Shown here: positions 7,910 through 15,614 of the stretch, in pieces | Numbering within the stretch: the stretch's first letter is position 1 | How the letters are laid out: each line of letters starts with the position of its first letter | Source of the DNA: Paracoccaceae bacterium | Lineage (GTDB): Bacteria; Pseudomonadota; Alphaproteobacteria; Rhodobacterales; Rhodobacteraceae | NCBI GenBank assembly: GCA_021648025.1 | Contig: JAKITO010000035.1 | Span: 1-34,082 of the forward strand | DNA length: 34,082 nucleotides | Direction of reading: 5' to 3' | Position numbers and translations under genes: made by a program | Notes under the pieces: generated by a model | Told to the model about the DNA's origin: nothing | Seen by the model: only the letters and a program-made list of their open reading frames with translations | Database searches by the model: none

Positions 7910-8009
7910 CCTGACCATCCGGCTTCTGGGCAGCTAACCGGAGGTGCACCTCATCCATAAAGCGGCAGACTTTGCGGACGGGTATTGTGTTTTGTGTTAG
8001 GCGGCCAGT

Positions 8010-8138
8010 TTACGCCGCCTGTGCCGTATTGCGGTTGGAAAAGGAAACGCGTCGGCTGCCACGCGACCAGGGCATTTCAACCGAAGTTTCGCTGGCGGTT
8101 TTGATGACGGATTTGATAAAGCGGTTATTGGTTCGCAT
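8010..8138 (-). CDS. small basic protein of 42 residues, function unknown
   Basis: A short frame starts at ATG 8138-8136 and ends with TAA at 8012-8010. The product begins MRTNNRFIKSVIKTASE, has the central segment MPWSRGSRRVSFSN and ends AQAA. It is rich in Arg, Lys and Ser/Thr and has no membrane segment. Support for a real gene: GGAG is spaced well before the ATG, a strong terminator with U-tract lies 101 bases downstream on the same strand, and no other gene occupies the interval. The start and the MPW-x-RG-x-RR pattern look like short roseobacter proteins I vaguely recall, but I cannot confirm this. Its basic character would suit nucleic-acid or ribosome binding, which is a guess. Confidence 0.68.
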   Translation of the reverse strand: MRTNNRFIKSVIKTASETSVEMPWSRGSRRVSFSNRNTAQAA

Positions 8139-8247
8139 CGGTTTGTTCTCCTGCCTGAACTATGTTTGGTCGTGTGTCGTTCTTGAAGATCAGTTTCCCC
8201 GGTAAATGAGGCAGGTGTTTGTCGGTTTCAGGGGGAATTAAAGATAT

Positions 8248-8274
8248 TCAGTTCTGCCGACAGGTTAGAACTGA
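8248..8274. repeat. 8-bp inverted repeat upstream of the small gene
   Basis: TCAGTTCT (8248-8255) and AGAACTGA (8267-8274) form a perfect dyad around an 11-base spacer, about 110 bases upstream of the 42-residue gene. It lies between that gene and the end of pgeF and may be an operator or the pgeF transcript end. There is no U-tract. Confidence 0.5.
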
Positions 8275-8410
8275 GATACATAAAAATACCAATAAATCAG
8301 TTGTTTAAGGTTATTTGGGTCGGGCATGCCTACGAAAAGGAACGCCGATCACGGGCAAATAAGGCGCGGCGAAACGGCTTTTGGACACAATTGGCTAAAA
8401 TTGGTCGGGT

Positions 8411-9166
8411 TCACAGGCGGATTGTCGAAATCAGGCGGCCATAGTCAGCTTCCTGCGCGTGGGTGGTCCGGCGATAGGAATAGAACCGATCGGCATCCGA
8501 AAAGGTGCAATGACGGGTCCATTCGCTGTGGCCAACGCCGGCAGCGCGCAGCCGGTACAGGCTGAACCCTTGCAGATCAAACAACATCCTGTCACCGGTC
8601 CCATTGGCGAAAAAGCGGGAGTTGTCAGGGTCGTCAACCAGAAATTCATCCAGAAACTCGGGACCGACTTCATAGGCGCGTTGGGAAATCGACGGGCCGA
8701 TAATGGCCGAGGTATCCGCCCGGTTGGCCCCAAGCACCTCCATTGCCGCCAATGTTTGTTCCAGAATGCCACTTAATGCACCGCGCCATCCGGCGTGGGC
8801 GGCCCCAATCACGCCGGCTTTGGCATCGTGAAACAGCACCGGCTGGCAATCAGCCGTCAGGATGCCCAGGGCCAGACCGGGGGTATTGGTAACCATGGCA
8901 TCGGCCTGGGGTCGGGTTTCCAGTGGTGCAACCACGGTGATGACTTTGGTGGAATGGATTTGGTGCAACGAAGTCAGGGCCACAGGTGCCACCCCCATGG
9001 CTTTGGCAACGCGGGCGCGGTTAATCTCGACCGCGGCACTTTGGTCGGTCGAACCGGGGCCACAATTCAGCCCATGAAATATCCCGGACGAGGCCCCCCC
9101 ACGGCGGGTAAAGAACCCGTGGAATGCGGGCATCAGATGGTCAGAGGTCAGAATTTCCAGGGTCAT
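8411..9166 (-). CDS. pgeF: PgeF/YfiH family (DUF152, multicopper polyphenol oxidase-like) purine nucleoside phosphorylase / peptidoglycan editing factor
   Basis: This 251-residue protein matches the YfiH family. The zinc-type active-site residues are visible as H71 in QIHS, C107 in TADCQPV and H124 in AAHAGWRG, and the C-terminal HCTFSDADRFYSYRR block is present. Family members have been described as purine nucleoside phosphorylases/adenosine deaminases and, in E. coli, as a factor that keeps non-native amino acids out of peptidoglycan. It acts in the cytosol. The start at 9166 lies ten bases downstream of the midA stop, so it is the last gene of the lgt-midA-pgeF unit. Length and motifs are normal. 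Confidence 0.9.
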   Translation of the reverse strand: MTLEILTSDHLMPAFHGFFTRRGGASSGIFHGLNCGPGSTDQSAAVEINRARVAKAMGVAPVALTSLHQIHSTKVITVVAPLETRPQADAMVTNTPGLALGILTADCQPVLFHDAKAGVIGAAHAGWRGALSGILEQTLAAMEVLGANRADTSAIIGPSISQRAYEVGPEFLDEFLVDDPDNSRFFANGTGDRMLFDLQGFSLYRLRAAGVGHSEWTRHCTFSDADRFYSYRRTTHAQEADYGRLISTIRL

Positions 9167-9176
9167 GGTTTCGATA

Positions 9177-10244
9177 TCATGGCGTAAGTCCGGGCAGGAG
9201 AGGGCCTTGAACCGGGTTAAGGCCCAGTACCTTGAACAGGATTCCCATTTTGTCCGGCTCCGTCAAGCGCTGTTGCGCAGATGTGATGGCGGCCTGAACT
9301 TCCGGGGTCTGCCCCTTGGCCAGCGCCTGCGCCCGGGTCGCAATGCCCAACCGGTCCAGGAAAACCCCCTGTGGTGTCAGGCGGCTATGGCCACAACCAG
9401 CGGCCTTGGCTGCCATCGCCAGCGCCTCAAAGTCCACATGCGCCGTCAGGTCCGCCTGTCCGGGGTCACTCAGGATATCGACGGGTCTATGCCCTTTCAC
9501 CGCCTGAAGAGTGTCGCCCAAAGAACGCCAGTCGCCATAATCCACCAGTAACGCCGCCCCGCCAAACCCGGCGATTCGCCGGGCCAGTTCGGTGATGATG
9601 CCTTGCGCCGGGGCGCAGGTTTCCACCAGATCTCCGTCTTTGGTGTCATCCAACCGGTGCGAAAGGGTCGCGGGCATCACCGGCGGTCCCAGGCCAAATC
9701 GCAAGTGGCCGTCGCTTTGTCCCACATGTCGTTCCCGCCATCCCACCCCATCGCGTTGAAACTGGCGGATCGGCAGGGCGTCAAAGAATTCATTGGCGAT
9801 CAGGTACAGCGGCTGGTCGGGCAATTCTGCGCAAGTGTCCAGCCAGAGAGGCGCATGGTTTGACAGCCGTTCACTCTGCGCCCGGCGCAGAACCGGCGAG
9901 GCTTCGATCAGGGTCAGCCGGGCCGCGGCATGAAAACCGGGGACGGCTTTTGTCGCCCGCAAGGCGTCTGCCATCAAGGTGCCGCGCCCGGGGCCAAGTT
10001 CGGCCAGGGTAAAGGGGGTGGGGGCGCCCTGATCCAGCCAGCTTTGGGCCAGGCACAGGCCAATCAGTTCTCCGAACATCTGGCTGATTTCCGGCGCGGT
10101 GGTGAAATCGCCGCCCGCACCCAAAGGGTCACGGGTGGTGTAATAGCCATGGGTCGGGTGCAGCAGACAGGTTGCCATGAAGTCCGCGACCGTTATCGGC
10201 CCATCCTGGTGGATGCGCGCGACGGTTCGTGATTTCAGGGTCAC
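9177..10244 (-). CDS. MidA/NDUFAF7-like SAM-dependent methyltransferase
   Basis: This 355-residue protein belongs to the DUF185 class-I methyltransferases. Marks are [20 protein letters not shown] at 32-51, the SAM-binding AELGPGRGT at 81-89, and [12 protein letters not shown] further on. The mitochondrial relative NDUFAF7 symmetrically dimethylates an arginine of a complex I subunit and is needed for complex I assembly. Whether the bacterial protein does the same is inference. Its start codon overlaps the lgt stop by four bases (10241-10244), a sign of translational coupling, and pgeF follows after ten bases. No signal peptide is present, so it should be cytosolic. Confidence 0.9.
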   Translation of the reverse strand: MTLKSRTVARIHQDGPITVADFMATCLLHPTHGYYTTRDPLGAGGDFTTAPEISQMFGELIGLCLAQSWLDQGAPTPFTLAELGPGRGTLMADALRATKAVPGFHAAARLTLIEASPVLRRAQSERLSNHAPLWLDTCAELPDQPLYLIANEFFDALPIRQFQRDGVGWRERHVGQSDGHLRFGLGPPVMPATLSHRLDDTKDGDLVETCAPAQGIITELARRIAGFGGAALLVDYGDWRSLGDTLQAVKGHRPVDILSDPGQADLTAHVDFEALAMAAKAAGCGHSRLTPQGVFLDRLGIATRAQALAKGQTPEVQAAITSAQQRLTEPDKMGILFKVLGLNPVQGPLLPGLTP

Positions 10245-11143
10245 GTGGCGGGGGCGCGGGTGGCAATTGTGCGGGCGGTGACAATCAACCAGATACCAAG
10301 GGCAATCATCGGCAGCGAAAGTAGTTGCCCCATGGTCAGCCCATAGCCCTCAAAATGAAACGCCAGCCCCAACGGATTGCCAAGGCTGATGAAATGCGCA
10401 TCGGGTTGGCGGACAAATTCGACCACAAAGCGCGCAAGACCATAGCCGGCCATGAATACCCCGGCAATCGCACCGGGGAACCTAAGGGCCCGGCGGCGGT
10501 AAACCAGCCAAAGCAGCAGCACACCCAGAACCAGACCTTCCAGTGCTGCCTCATAAAGTTGTGAGGGGTGGCGCGCGCACAAGCCCACGACACCGGGGCA
10601 GTCCTGCGCGTATTGGCCGGGAAATACCACCGCCCAAGGCAGGTCCGATGCCCGGCCCCACAATTCGGCATTGATAAAATTGGCCAACCGGCCCAGCATC
10701 AGCCCGCACGGCACGGTATAGGCGATCAGGTCGGCCAGCGCGCGTTTGGGGATATCATGTCGCCAGGCGTAAATCCAACTGGCGATGACAACCCCAAGCA
10801 GCCCACCATGGAACGACATGCCACCCTGCCAGACCTGAAGGATCAGAGCGGGATTTTCCAGATAATAACCGGGTTGGTAAAACACCACAAAGCCAAACCG
10901 CCCGCCCAGGATGACGCCCAGAATGATCCAGGTCAGCAGGTCTTCGATCTGGACCGGGGTCACGGGGGCGGTGTCGTTATACCAAAGATGCGCGCGTTTC
11001 ACCGCCATCACGCCCAGTCGCCAGGCGACAAGAATGCCGACGATATAAGCCAGCGCATACCAGCGCAGGGCGAAGTCGAACCCGAAGATCGTGATCGAGA
11101 ACAATTCGGATGACAGGTCGGGAAAAAGAATATTGGCTTGCAT
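10241..11143 (-). CDS. lgt: prolipoprotein diacylglyceryl transferase
   Basis: Lgt moves a diacylglyceryl group from phosphatidylglycerol to the lipobox cysteine of prelipoproteins, the first step of lipoprotein maturation in the inner membrane. The 300-residue product has about seven hydrophobic segments, the HGG motif (112-114, where H112 corresponds to the essential histidine), the family signature [14 protein letters not shown] at 151-164 and RHPSQLYEA at 191-199. It is the first gene of a three-gene unit with midA and pgeF. The start at 11143 faces ubiK across a 97-base divergent gap. Length and motifs are typical. Confidence 0.97.
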   Translation of the reverse strand: MQANILFPDLSSELFSITIFGFDFALRWYALAYIVGILVAWRLGVMAVKRAHLWYNDTAPVTPVQIEDLLTWIILGVILGGRFGFVVFYQPGYYLENPALILQVWQGGMSFHGGLLGVVIASWIYAWRHDIPKRALADLIAYTVPCGLMLGRLANFINAELWGRASDLPWAVVFPGQYAQDCPGVVGLCARHPSQLYEAALEGLVLGVLLLWLVYRRRALRFPGAIAGVFMAGYGLARFVVEFVRQPDAHFISLGNPLGLAFHFEGYGLTMGQLLSLPMIALGIWLIVTARTIATRAPAT

Positions 11144-11240
11144 GGATGTAGCAATGCCTGTGACATTGAGGCAAAGTCAACCTTGCCGCTGGCGGTTTGC
11201 ATGCCCATATAACGAGTACGTGACAAAGGAGTGATTAAAG

Positions 11241-11516
11241 ATGCAGACCCGCAACAAGATCCTGGACGATATTTCGCAGCTGATGACCAATGCCATGGGT
11301 GTTGCCCAAGGCGCGAAAGACGAGGCCGAGACGGCGATGAAGGGTATGGTCGACCGCTGGCTGGCGGATCGCGATTTTGTGACCCGGGAAGAATTCGATG
11401 CGGTGCGTGCCATGGCGCAGAAGGCCCGCGAAGAGAATGAGGCGCTGGCGATGCGGATTGCAGCGTTGGAGCCGAAGGCAAAAGCCAAACCCAAGCCCAA
11501 GGCAAAGAAGCCCTAA
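11241..11516 (+). CDS. ubiK: UbiK/YqiC (BMFP) family accessory factor
   Basis: This 91-residue protein matches the membrane-fusogenic BMFP family: NKILDDISQLMTNAMGVAQG, then DFVTREEFDAVRAMAQKARE and a coiled-coil segment (about 52-75). The tail is lysine/proline-rich with repeated KAKPKP. In E. coli UbiK binds the ubiquinone-biosynthesis complex through UbiJ and helps aerobic ubiquinone synthesis; the coiled coil trimerises. The start at 11241 has AAGGAG upstream. A short GC hairpin followed by CTTTTATT lies right behind the stop. The family call is strong; the ubiquinone role is transferred by homology. Confidence 0.87.
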   Translation: MQTRNKILDDISQLMTNAMGVAQGAKDEAETAMKGMVDRWLADRDFVTREEFDAVRAMAQKAREENEALAMRIAALEPKAKAKPKPKAKKP

Positions 11517-11525
11517 TCCAACGGA

Positions 11526-11547
11526 GGCGCTGCCGCGCCGCTTTTAT
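11526..11547 (+). terminator. rho-independent terminator of ubiK
   Basis: GGCGC (11526-11530) pairs with GCGCC (11535-11539) around TGCC and is followed by GCTTTTAT. The hairpin lies ten bases after the ubiK stop codon. Confidence 0.65.
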
Positions 11548-11665
11548 TATCCAAAGACGCCGAAGTGACGGGTCACGGCCAGCGCAGGCATGGATATAGG
11601 GGTCACAGGCACTTCATCCACAACTTATTGCAGTTATCCCCAAGAATAGGGGTTGCCAGAAGGGC

Positions 11666-11743
11666 GGCTACAGACCACCATATATGGTATGGTGCGTCGG
11701 TTGAGCGACGGCCTGTAGAGCAGGCACCTAGCGATTGGGGTGC
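11666..11743 (+). promoter_or_regulatory. structured leader upstream of the YbjN-like gene
   Basis: The stretch holds a perfect 12-bp palindrome ACCATATATGGT (11677-11688), then three small dyads in a row: CGTCG/CGACG (11695-11710), GCCTG/CAGGC (11711-11725) and GCACC/GGTGC (11724-11743; two bases shared with the dyad before). A longer pairing of CTACAG near 11669 with CTGTAG near 11713 is also possible. It could be an RNA leader element. I do not recognise a known riboswitch class. Confidence 0.4.
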
Positions 11744-11782
11744 TAACCATTGCTCCCGCTAGAGAAAAGTGAGGTGGAATCC

Positions 11783-12283
11783 ATGTCCCTGTCAGAGCAG
11801 TACTTCGAAGACGACATTCACCCGATCGACATTGTTGAAAACGTCGCCGCGCATCACGATTGGGATTTTGACCGGTTGGGCGACGACCAAATCGCCATGG
11901 CCGTCGAAGGCCAGTGGCGCACCTATTCGATCACCCTGGCCTGGTCGGATTTTGACGAAACCTTGCGCATGGTCTGCACCTTTGAAATGGAGCCGCCGGA
12001 AACTGCGTTGCCGGGGCTGTATGAATTGATCAACGCGATGAACGATCAATGCTGGGCCGGGGCGTTCACCTATTGGGCCGATCAAAAGCTGATGGTTTAT
12101 CGCTATGGGCTGGTTCTGGCCGGTGGTCAGGTCGCCTCGCCCGAGCAGGTTGACACAATGATCAACGCCGCTGTGATAAGTGCCGAGCGCTATTATCCAG
12201 CGATTCAGCTGCATGTTTGGGGCGGGCGCAGCCCCAAGGACGCGATGCAGGTCGCCATTGCCGAGGCCTATGGCCGGGCGTAA
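11783..12283 (+). CDS. YbjN domain-containing protein
   Basis: This 166-residue acidic protein shows the YbjN fold pattern: an N-terminal HPIDIVENVAAHHDWDFDR segment, a strand-rich middle (AVEGQWRTYSITLAWSD), FEMEPPETALPGLYELINAM near 77-96, and a C-terminal helix. YbjN proteins resemble type III secretion chaperones in fold and have been linked to stress and motility in E. coli; no activity is established. The ATG at 11783 is chosen because GAGGTGG lies just upstream. The upstream in-frame TTG would add eleven residues without support. It precedes proC by 31 bases, so the two may be co-transcribed. Confidence 0.82.
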   Translation: MSLSEQYFEDDIHPIDIVENVAAHHDWDFDRLGDDQIAMAVEGQWRTYSITLAWSDFDETLRMVCTFEMEPPETALPGLYELINAMNDQCWAGAFTYWADQKLMVYRYGLVLAGGQVASPEQVDTMINAAVISAERYYPAIQLHVWGGRSPKDAMQVAIAEAYGRA

Positions 12284-12314
12284 AGCCTTGCCTGAGACTG
12301 AGCAGGGGGCATTT

Positions 12315-13130
12315 ATGGAAATGGATAGCGTGGCCGCCCGGGGGCTGGTGCTTTTGGGGTGTGGCAAGATGGGGTCGGCGATGCTGGCCGGGTGGTTGCA
12401 GGGCGGATTGCCCGGCGGGTCGGTATGGGTGATTGACCCTTGCCCGTCAGAATGGCTGACCTTGCAGGGGGTGCATCTGAATGAACCTCTGCCCGAAAGC
12501 CCGGCCATTGTTCTGGTGGCGGTCAAGCCGCAGATGATGGGTGCTGCATTGCCGGTTTTGGCGGCGATGGGCGGCGGGGGGACGTTGTTTGTGTCGGTCG
12601 CGGCGGGCACGTCGATTGCAACTTACGAAGAAATTCTTGGGTCTGATACGCCAATTGTCAGGGCGATGCCCAACACGCCTGCGGCGATTGGGCGGGGGAT
12701 AACCGCACTGATTGGCAACAGGGTGGCGACTGTGGCCGATGTTGATCTGGCGGATGATTTGCTGTCGGCGGTTGGTCAGACCGTTCGATTGCAGGACGAA
12801 GCGCAGATGGATGCGGTGACCGGGGTCAGCGGCTCTGGTCCGGCGTATGTGTTTCATCTGATCGAAGCACTGGCCGCTGCCGGGCAGGCGCAAGGGTTGG
12901 CGCCTGAATTGTCGATGCAACTGGCCAAGGCGACGGTCGCCGGGGCCGGGGCATTGGCCGAAGCGGCCAATGAAGATCCGGGGCAGTTGCGCAGGAATGT
13001 GACCAGCCCGAATGGCACGACGCAGGCGGCGCTGGAGGTTTTGATGGATGAAACTTCCGGCTTTCCGGGGTTGTTGAAACGGGCCGTCAAGGCGGCCACG
13101 GAACGTTCAAAGGAATTGTCGCGTGGATGA
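12315..13130 (+). CDS. proC: pyrroline-5-carboxylate reductase
   Basis: ProC reduces 1-pyrroline-5-carboxylate to L-proline with NADPH, the last step of proline synthesis. The 271-residue protein has the Rossmann LGCGKMGSAM (14-23), the VKPQ block, RAMPNTPAAIGRG near 115-127 and the C-terminal signature GVSGSGPAYVFHLIEALA with RRNVTSPNGTTQAALEVL. The ATG at 12315 follows CAGGGGG, a good ribosome-binding site. The next gene starts inside its last codons (13123), which indicates coupled translation. The family assignment is clear and all key motifs are intact. Confidence 0.96.
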   Translation: MEMDSVAARGLVLLGCGKMGSAMLAGWLQGGLPGGSVWVIDPCPSEWLTLQGVHLNEPLPESPAIVLVAVKPQMMGAALPVLAAMGGGGTLFVSVAAGTSIATYEEILGSDTPIVRAMPNTPAAIGRGITALIGNRVATVADVDLADDLLSAVGQTVRLQDEAQMDAVTGVSGSGPAYVFHLIEALAAAGQAQGLAPELSMQLAKATVAGAGALAEAANEDPGQLRRNVTSPNGTTQAALEVLMDETSGFPGLLKRAVKAATERSKELSRG

Positions 13131-13470
13131 GATCAGTTTTGATGACTTCCTCAAGGTGGATATCCGCACCGGCGTTGTTGTCCGGGCCGCGCCATTCCCC
13201 GAAGCGCGCAAACCGGCAATAAAGCTGTGGATCGACTTTGGCACAGATAATGGTGGGATTGGCGAAAAGAAATCGTCGGCGCAGATCACCGCGCATTATC
13301 AACCAGAGCAGCTGGTTGGCAAACAGGTGATGGCCGTAGTCAATTTCCCACCCCGCCAGATTGGCAGGTTCATGTCAGAGGTTCTGGTACTGGGGTTGCC
13401 GGATGCCACTGGCGAAATTGTGTTGATCACGCCGGACCACCCGGTGGCCAATGGCGCGCGGCTGATCTGA
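13123..13470 (+). CDS. CsaA-like tRNA-binding domain protein
   Basis: This 115-residue protein is a single tRNA-binding OB-fold domain, the fold also found at the end of methionyl-tRNA synthetase and in CsaA. Seen blocks are FDDFLKVDIRTGVVV near 6-20, KLWIDFGTDNGGIGEKKSSA, GKQVMAVVNFPPRQIGRFMS and EVLVLGLPD. CsaA proteins have been described as export-related chaperones that bind tRNA. The start is GTG at 13123, eight bases inside proC; an ATG at 13127 is out of frame. The 2-hydroxyacid dehydrogenase gene begins at its stop (TGATG overlap). The cellular role is not established. Confidence 0.88.
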   Translation: MDEISFDDFLKVDIRTGVVVRAAPFPEARKPAIKLWIDFGTDNGGIGEKKSSAQITAHYQPEQLVGKQVMAVVNFPPRQIGRFMSEVLVLGLPDATGEIVLITPDHPVANGARLI

Positions 13471-14420
13471 TGCGGCTGTTGATCACAAGGCCCATGCCAC
13501 AGGCGGTGGTTGACCGGGCAAAAACGGCGTTTGATACCGAGGTGCGCGGCGTCAACACCCCTCTGGACAAGGACGAAATGCACCGGGCGTTAGCCGATTT
13601 TGATGTGGTCATCCCGACTTTGGGAGATGTGTTCGATGCCGATACTTTTGGCGCTGTCGCTAATCCGCGCTGCCGGTTGCTGGCCAATTTTGGCGTCGGA
13701 TACAATCATATCGACGTTGATGCGGCTTATGCTGCGGGCATTCAGGTCAGCAATACGCCGGGTGCGGTCACCGACGCGACCGCCGATATCGGCATGACGC
13801 TGATCCTGATGTCTGCCCGCCGCGCGGGCGAGGGTGAGCGGCTGTTGCGGGCGGGCAACTGGCACGGCTGGCATCCGACGCAACTGCTGGGGTTGCATAT
13901 CACCGGCAAGACCGTGGGTATTGTTGGCATGGGGCGGATCGGCCAGGCGGTGGCGCGGCGCTGTCATTTCGGCTTTGACATGACGGTGCGATATGTCAGC
14001 CGGACGCCAAAAACCCTGACGTTTCCGGCGGAACGGGCCGGCGATCTGGCCGATCTGGCGGCGTCCGTTGATGTATTGGTGGTCTGTGTGCCGGCCGGGC
14101 CGGAAACCCACCACCTGATTGACGCAAACGTGTTCACCGCAATGCGCCCAACGGCGCATTTGATCAATATCGCCCGAGGAGACGTAGTCGAGGAGGCCGC
14201 CCTGATTGGCGCGCTTCAGACCGGCCAGATCGCCGGGGCCGGGCTGGATGTGTACGAATTTGAACCAGATGTGCCCGCCGCGTTGCGGATGATGCAGCAA
14301 GTGACTTTGTTGCCGCATCTGGGGACCAACGCGCTGGAGGTGCGCACCGCAATGGGGCATATGGCGCTGGACAATGTGGCGGCTTTTGAAGCAGGACAGG
14401 ACCTGCCAAACCACGTCTGA
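13470..14420 (+). CDS. D-2-hydroxyacid dehydrogenase (glyoxylate/hydroxypyruvate reductase or D-glycerate dehydrogenase type)
   Basis: This 316-residue NAD(P)-dependent oxidoreductase interconverts a D-2-hydroxyacid and its 2-oxoacid, most likely glycerate/hydroxypyruvate or glycolate/glyoxylate. It shows LANFGVGYNHID (71-82), the dinucleotide site GMGRIG (153-158), and the catalytic set R236 in NIARGD, E265 in YEFEP and H283 in LPHLGTNA. The ATG at 13470 shares its A with the TGA of the CsaA-like gene, so it is translationally coupled. The subfamily resembles GyaR-type D-glycerate dehydrogenases. The exact substrate cannot be read from sequence. Confidence 0.9.
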   Translation: MRLLITRPMPQAVVDRAKTAFDTEVRGVNTPLDKDEMHRALADFDVVIPTLGDVFDADTFGAVANPRCRLLANFGVGYNHIDVDAAYAAGIQVSNTPGAVTDATADIGMTLILMSARRAGEGERLLRAGNWHGWHPTQLLGLHITGKTVGIVGMGRIGQAVARRCHFGFDMTVRYVSRTPKTLTFPAERAGDLADLAASVDVLVVCVPAGPETHHLIDANVFTAMRPTAHLINIARGDVVEEAALIGALQTGQIAGAGLDVYEFEPDVPAALRMMQQVTLLPHLGTNALEVRTAMGHMALDNVAAFEAGQDLPNHV

Positions 14421-14441
14421 CGTGGCGGGCTGATGCATGGC

Positions 14442-14657
14442 TTAAAGCTGTTCGACCATTTTCCTGATCTTCACGGCTTTTTCGAAATGGTCCAGACGGT
14501 GGGTCATTATCCACCATTCTGCGGCTTCCATCAGCAATTCCGGGTCGGTATTTCTATTGGCAAAAAAGGCGTAGAATGAAAGGCCAACCTCCGGGCCTTT
14601 CTGCAAAACCTTGCGGTCGCAGACTTGCAGGATTTTCTGTTTCAGGGCCGGGGTCAT
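14442..14657 (-). CDS. small conserved protein, resembles DUF6500
   Basis: This 71-residue protein begins MTPALKQKILQVCDRKV and contains GPEVGLSFYAFFANRNTDPE followed by a helical end (AAEWWIMTHRLDHFEKAVKI). It has no signal peptide or clear membrane segment and looks like an all-helical protein. I recall very similar proteins in roseobacters under DUF6500, but I am not certain of the number. Its start overlaps the tdk stop by four bases (14654-14657), so it is translated with thymidine kinase. The function is unknown. Confidence 0.78.
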   Translation of the reverse strand: MTPALKQKILQVCDRKVLQKGPEVGLSFYAFFANRNTDPELLMEAAEWWIMTHRLDHFEKAVKIRKMVEQL

Positions 14658-15247
14658 TGAGTTTTTCCTTTTTCACCCATCGCTTCGCGCCAATGGCGGC
14701 GGCACAGCGACACATAGGTCTCGTTGCCGCCAATCTGAACCTGCGCGCCTTGATGGATCACCCGCCCCTGATCATCCTGACGAATCACCATTGTCGCCTT
14801 GCGCCCGCAACGGCAAATGGTGCGCACCTCGCGCATTTCGTCAGATATTGCCAGCAATGTGGCCGACCCCGGGAATAATTCACCGCGAAAATCAACCCGC
14901 AGCCCGTAACACAACACCGGCAGGTTCAGGTCATCAACCACACAGGCCAATTGCCAGACCTGTGCCGGTTGCAGGAACTGTGCCTCGTCGACAAACACGC
15001 AGGCCACCGGGCCCCTGCCAAGCCGCGCCTTGATCATGGCAAACAGGTCACTGTCACCATCAAACATGTCTGCCTCGGATCCGATACCGATGCGTGAGGC
15101 GATTCGCCCCTTTCCGGCCCGCCCGTCGACCCGTGCTGTCAACAGATAGGTATCCATGCCATGTTCGCGATAGTTATGAGACGCCTGAAGCAAAACCGTG
15201 GATTTGCCGGCGTTCATGGTCGAATAGTTGAAGAAAAGCTTTGCCAT
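14654..15247 (-). CDS. tdk: thymidine kinase
   Basis: Tdk phosphorylates thymidine or deoxyuridine with ATP in pyrimidine salvage. The 197-residue protein is a type II enzyme: P-loop MNAGKST at 11-17, FVDEAQFL with the catalytic E89, the lasso region before YVS, and a zinc site made by C145, C147, C182 and H185. The length is typical of the bacterial homotetramer. The DUF6500-like gene is coupled behind it. deoC and an aldehyde dehydrogenase lie within 4 kb, which fits a local theme of deoxynucleoside use. It is transcribed away from the helix-turn-helix-like gene at 15615. Confidence 0.96.
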   Translation of the reverse strand: MAKLFFNYSTMNAGKSTVLLQASHNYREHGMDTYLLTARVDGRAGKGRIASRIGIGSEADMFDGDSDLFAMIKARLGRGPVACVFVDEAQFLQPAQVWQLACVVDDLNLPVLCYGLRVDFRGELFPGSATLLAISDEMREVRTICRCGRKATMVIRQDDQGRVIHQGAQVQIGGNETYVSLCRRHWREAMGEKGKTQ

Positions 15248-15404
15248 GGCAGGGGTTTAGGGGGTGCGGTCGTTCTGGACAAGCGCAATCAGGGGTGCGC
15301 AGACTCATAGCGCCGCCACCTTAGCCTGCACAAATCCGGGACGGAACAGCCCTTGGGGATGGAGTATGTGCAGACGCAGATGACGGCGCCGATGAGACGG
15401 GGGA

Positions 15405-15420
15405 GCGGTAAAATAACCGC
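15405..15420. promoter_or_regulatory. inverted repeat 1 with AAAATA spacer
   Basis: GCGGT-AAAATA-ACCGC is a perfect 5-bp dyad around AAAATA. It matches the second copy at 15460-15475 in arm length, in the inner GT/AC of each arm and in the whole spacer, which suggests a shared operator for one regulator. Confidence 0.5.
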
Positions 15421-15459
15421 AGGAATAACAAAGACAAATCCCCGACCCACTTCTGAAAT

Positions 15460-15475
15460 GGCGTAAAATAACGCC
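15460..15475. promoter_or_regulatory. inverted repeat 2 with AAAATA spacer
   Basis: GGCGT-AAAATA-ACGCC repeats the architecture of the element 55 bases upstream. It lies about 47 bases before the possible ATG at 15522 and 140 before the ATG at 15615. Confidence 0.5.
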
Positions 15476-15614
15476 GGTACTCTTTAAAACCCCCCTCTTA
15501 AACCTGAGGGATAGCGTATTAATGACATATCCAGTAGAAAGCCCTAATGGGAATAAATACGGGCCGTTCCCCATAACGACTAATGCAGACCCAAAAAGTG
15601 CCGGAAAGCGACGA

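Larger units (their letters stand above)
7626..8009. other. 384-base interval between the Hint gene and a small minus-strand gene
   Basis: The part nearest the Hint gene is AT-rich and holds a plausible minus-strand promoter (7701-7729). Further on are a small dyad GGGGTT/AACCCC at 7799-7817, a CtrA-type box at 7822-7836, the terminator of the small gene at 7871-7909, and a perfect 12-bp palindrome GAGGTGCACCTC at 7941-7952 in that gene's 3' untranslated region. I see no further coding frame that I can support. Confidence 0.7.
15248..15614. other. divergent intergenic region between tdk and the helix-turn-helix-like gene
   Basis: The interval holds two matched inverted repeats (15405-15420 and 15460-15475). 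An in-frame upstream ATG at 15522, after GAGGGATAGCG, could extend the downstream gene by 31 residues. I see no other coding frame, RNA gene or terminator that I can support. Confidence 0.6.

Noticed and set aside
7972..8205. 77-codon plus-strand frame over the small gene
   Set aside because: It has no ribosome-binding site, and the ribosome-binding site, terminator U-tract and coding signal all favour the minus-strand 42-residue gene.
11611..11642. Two near-matches to DnaA boxes (TCATCCACA and TTATCCCCA)
   Set aside because: Each has one mismatch to TTATCCACA; there is no dnaA gene, AT-rich unwinding region or further cluster to suggest an origin.
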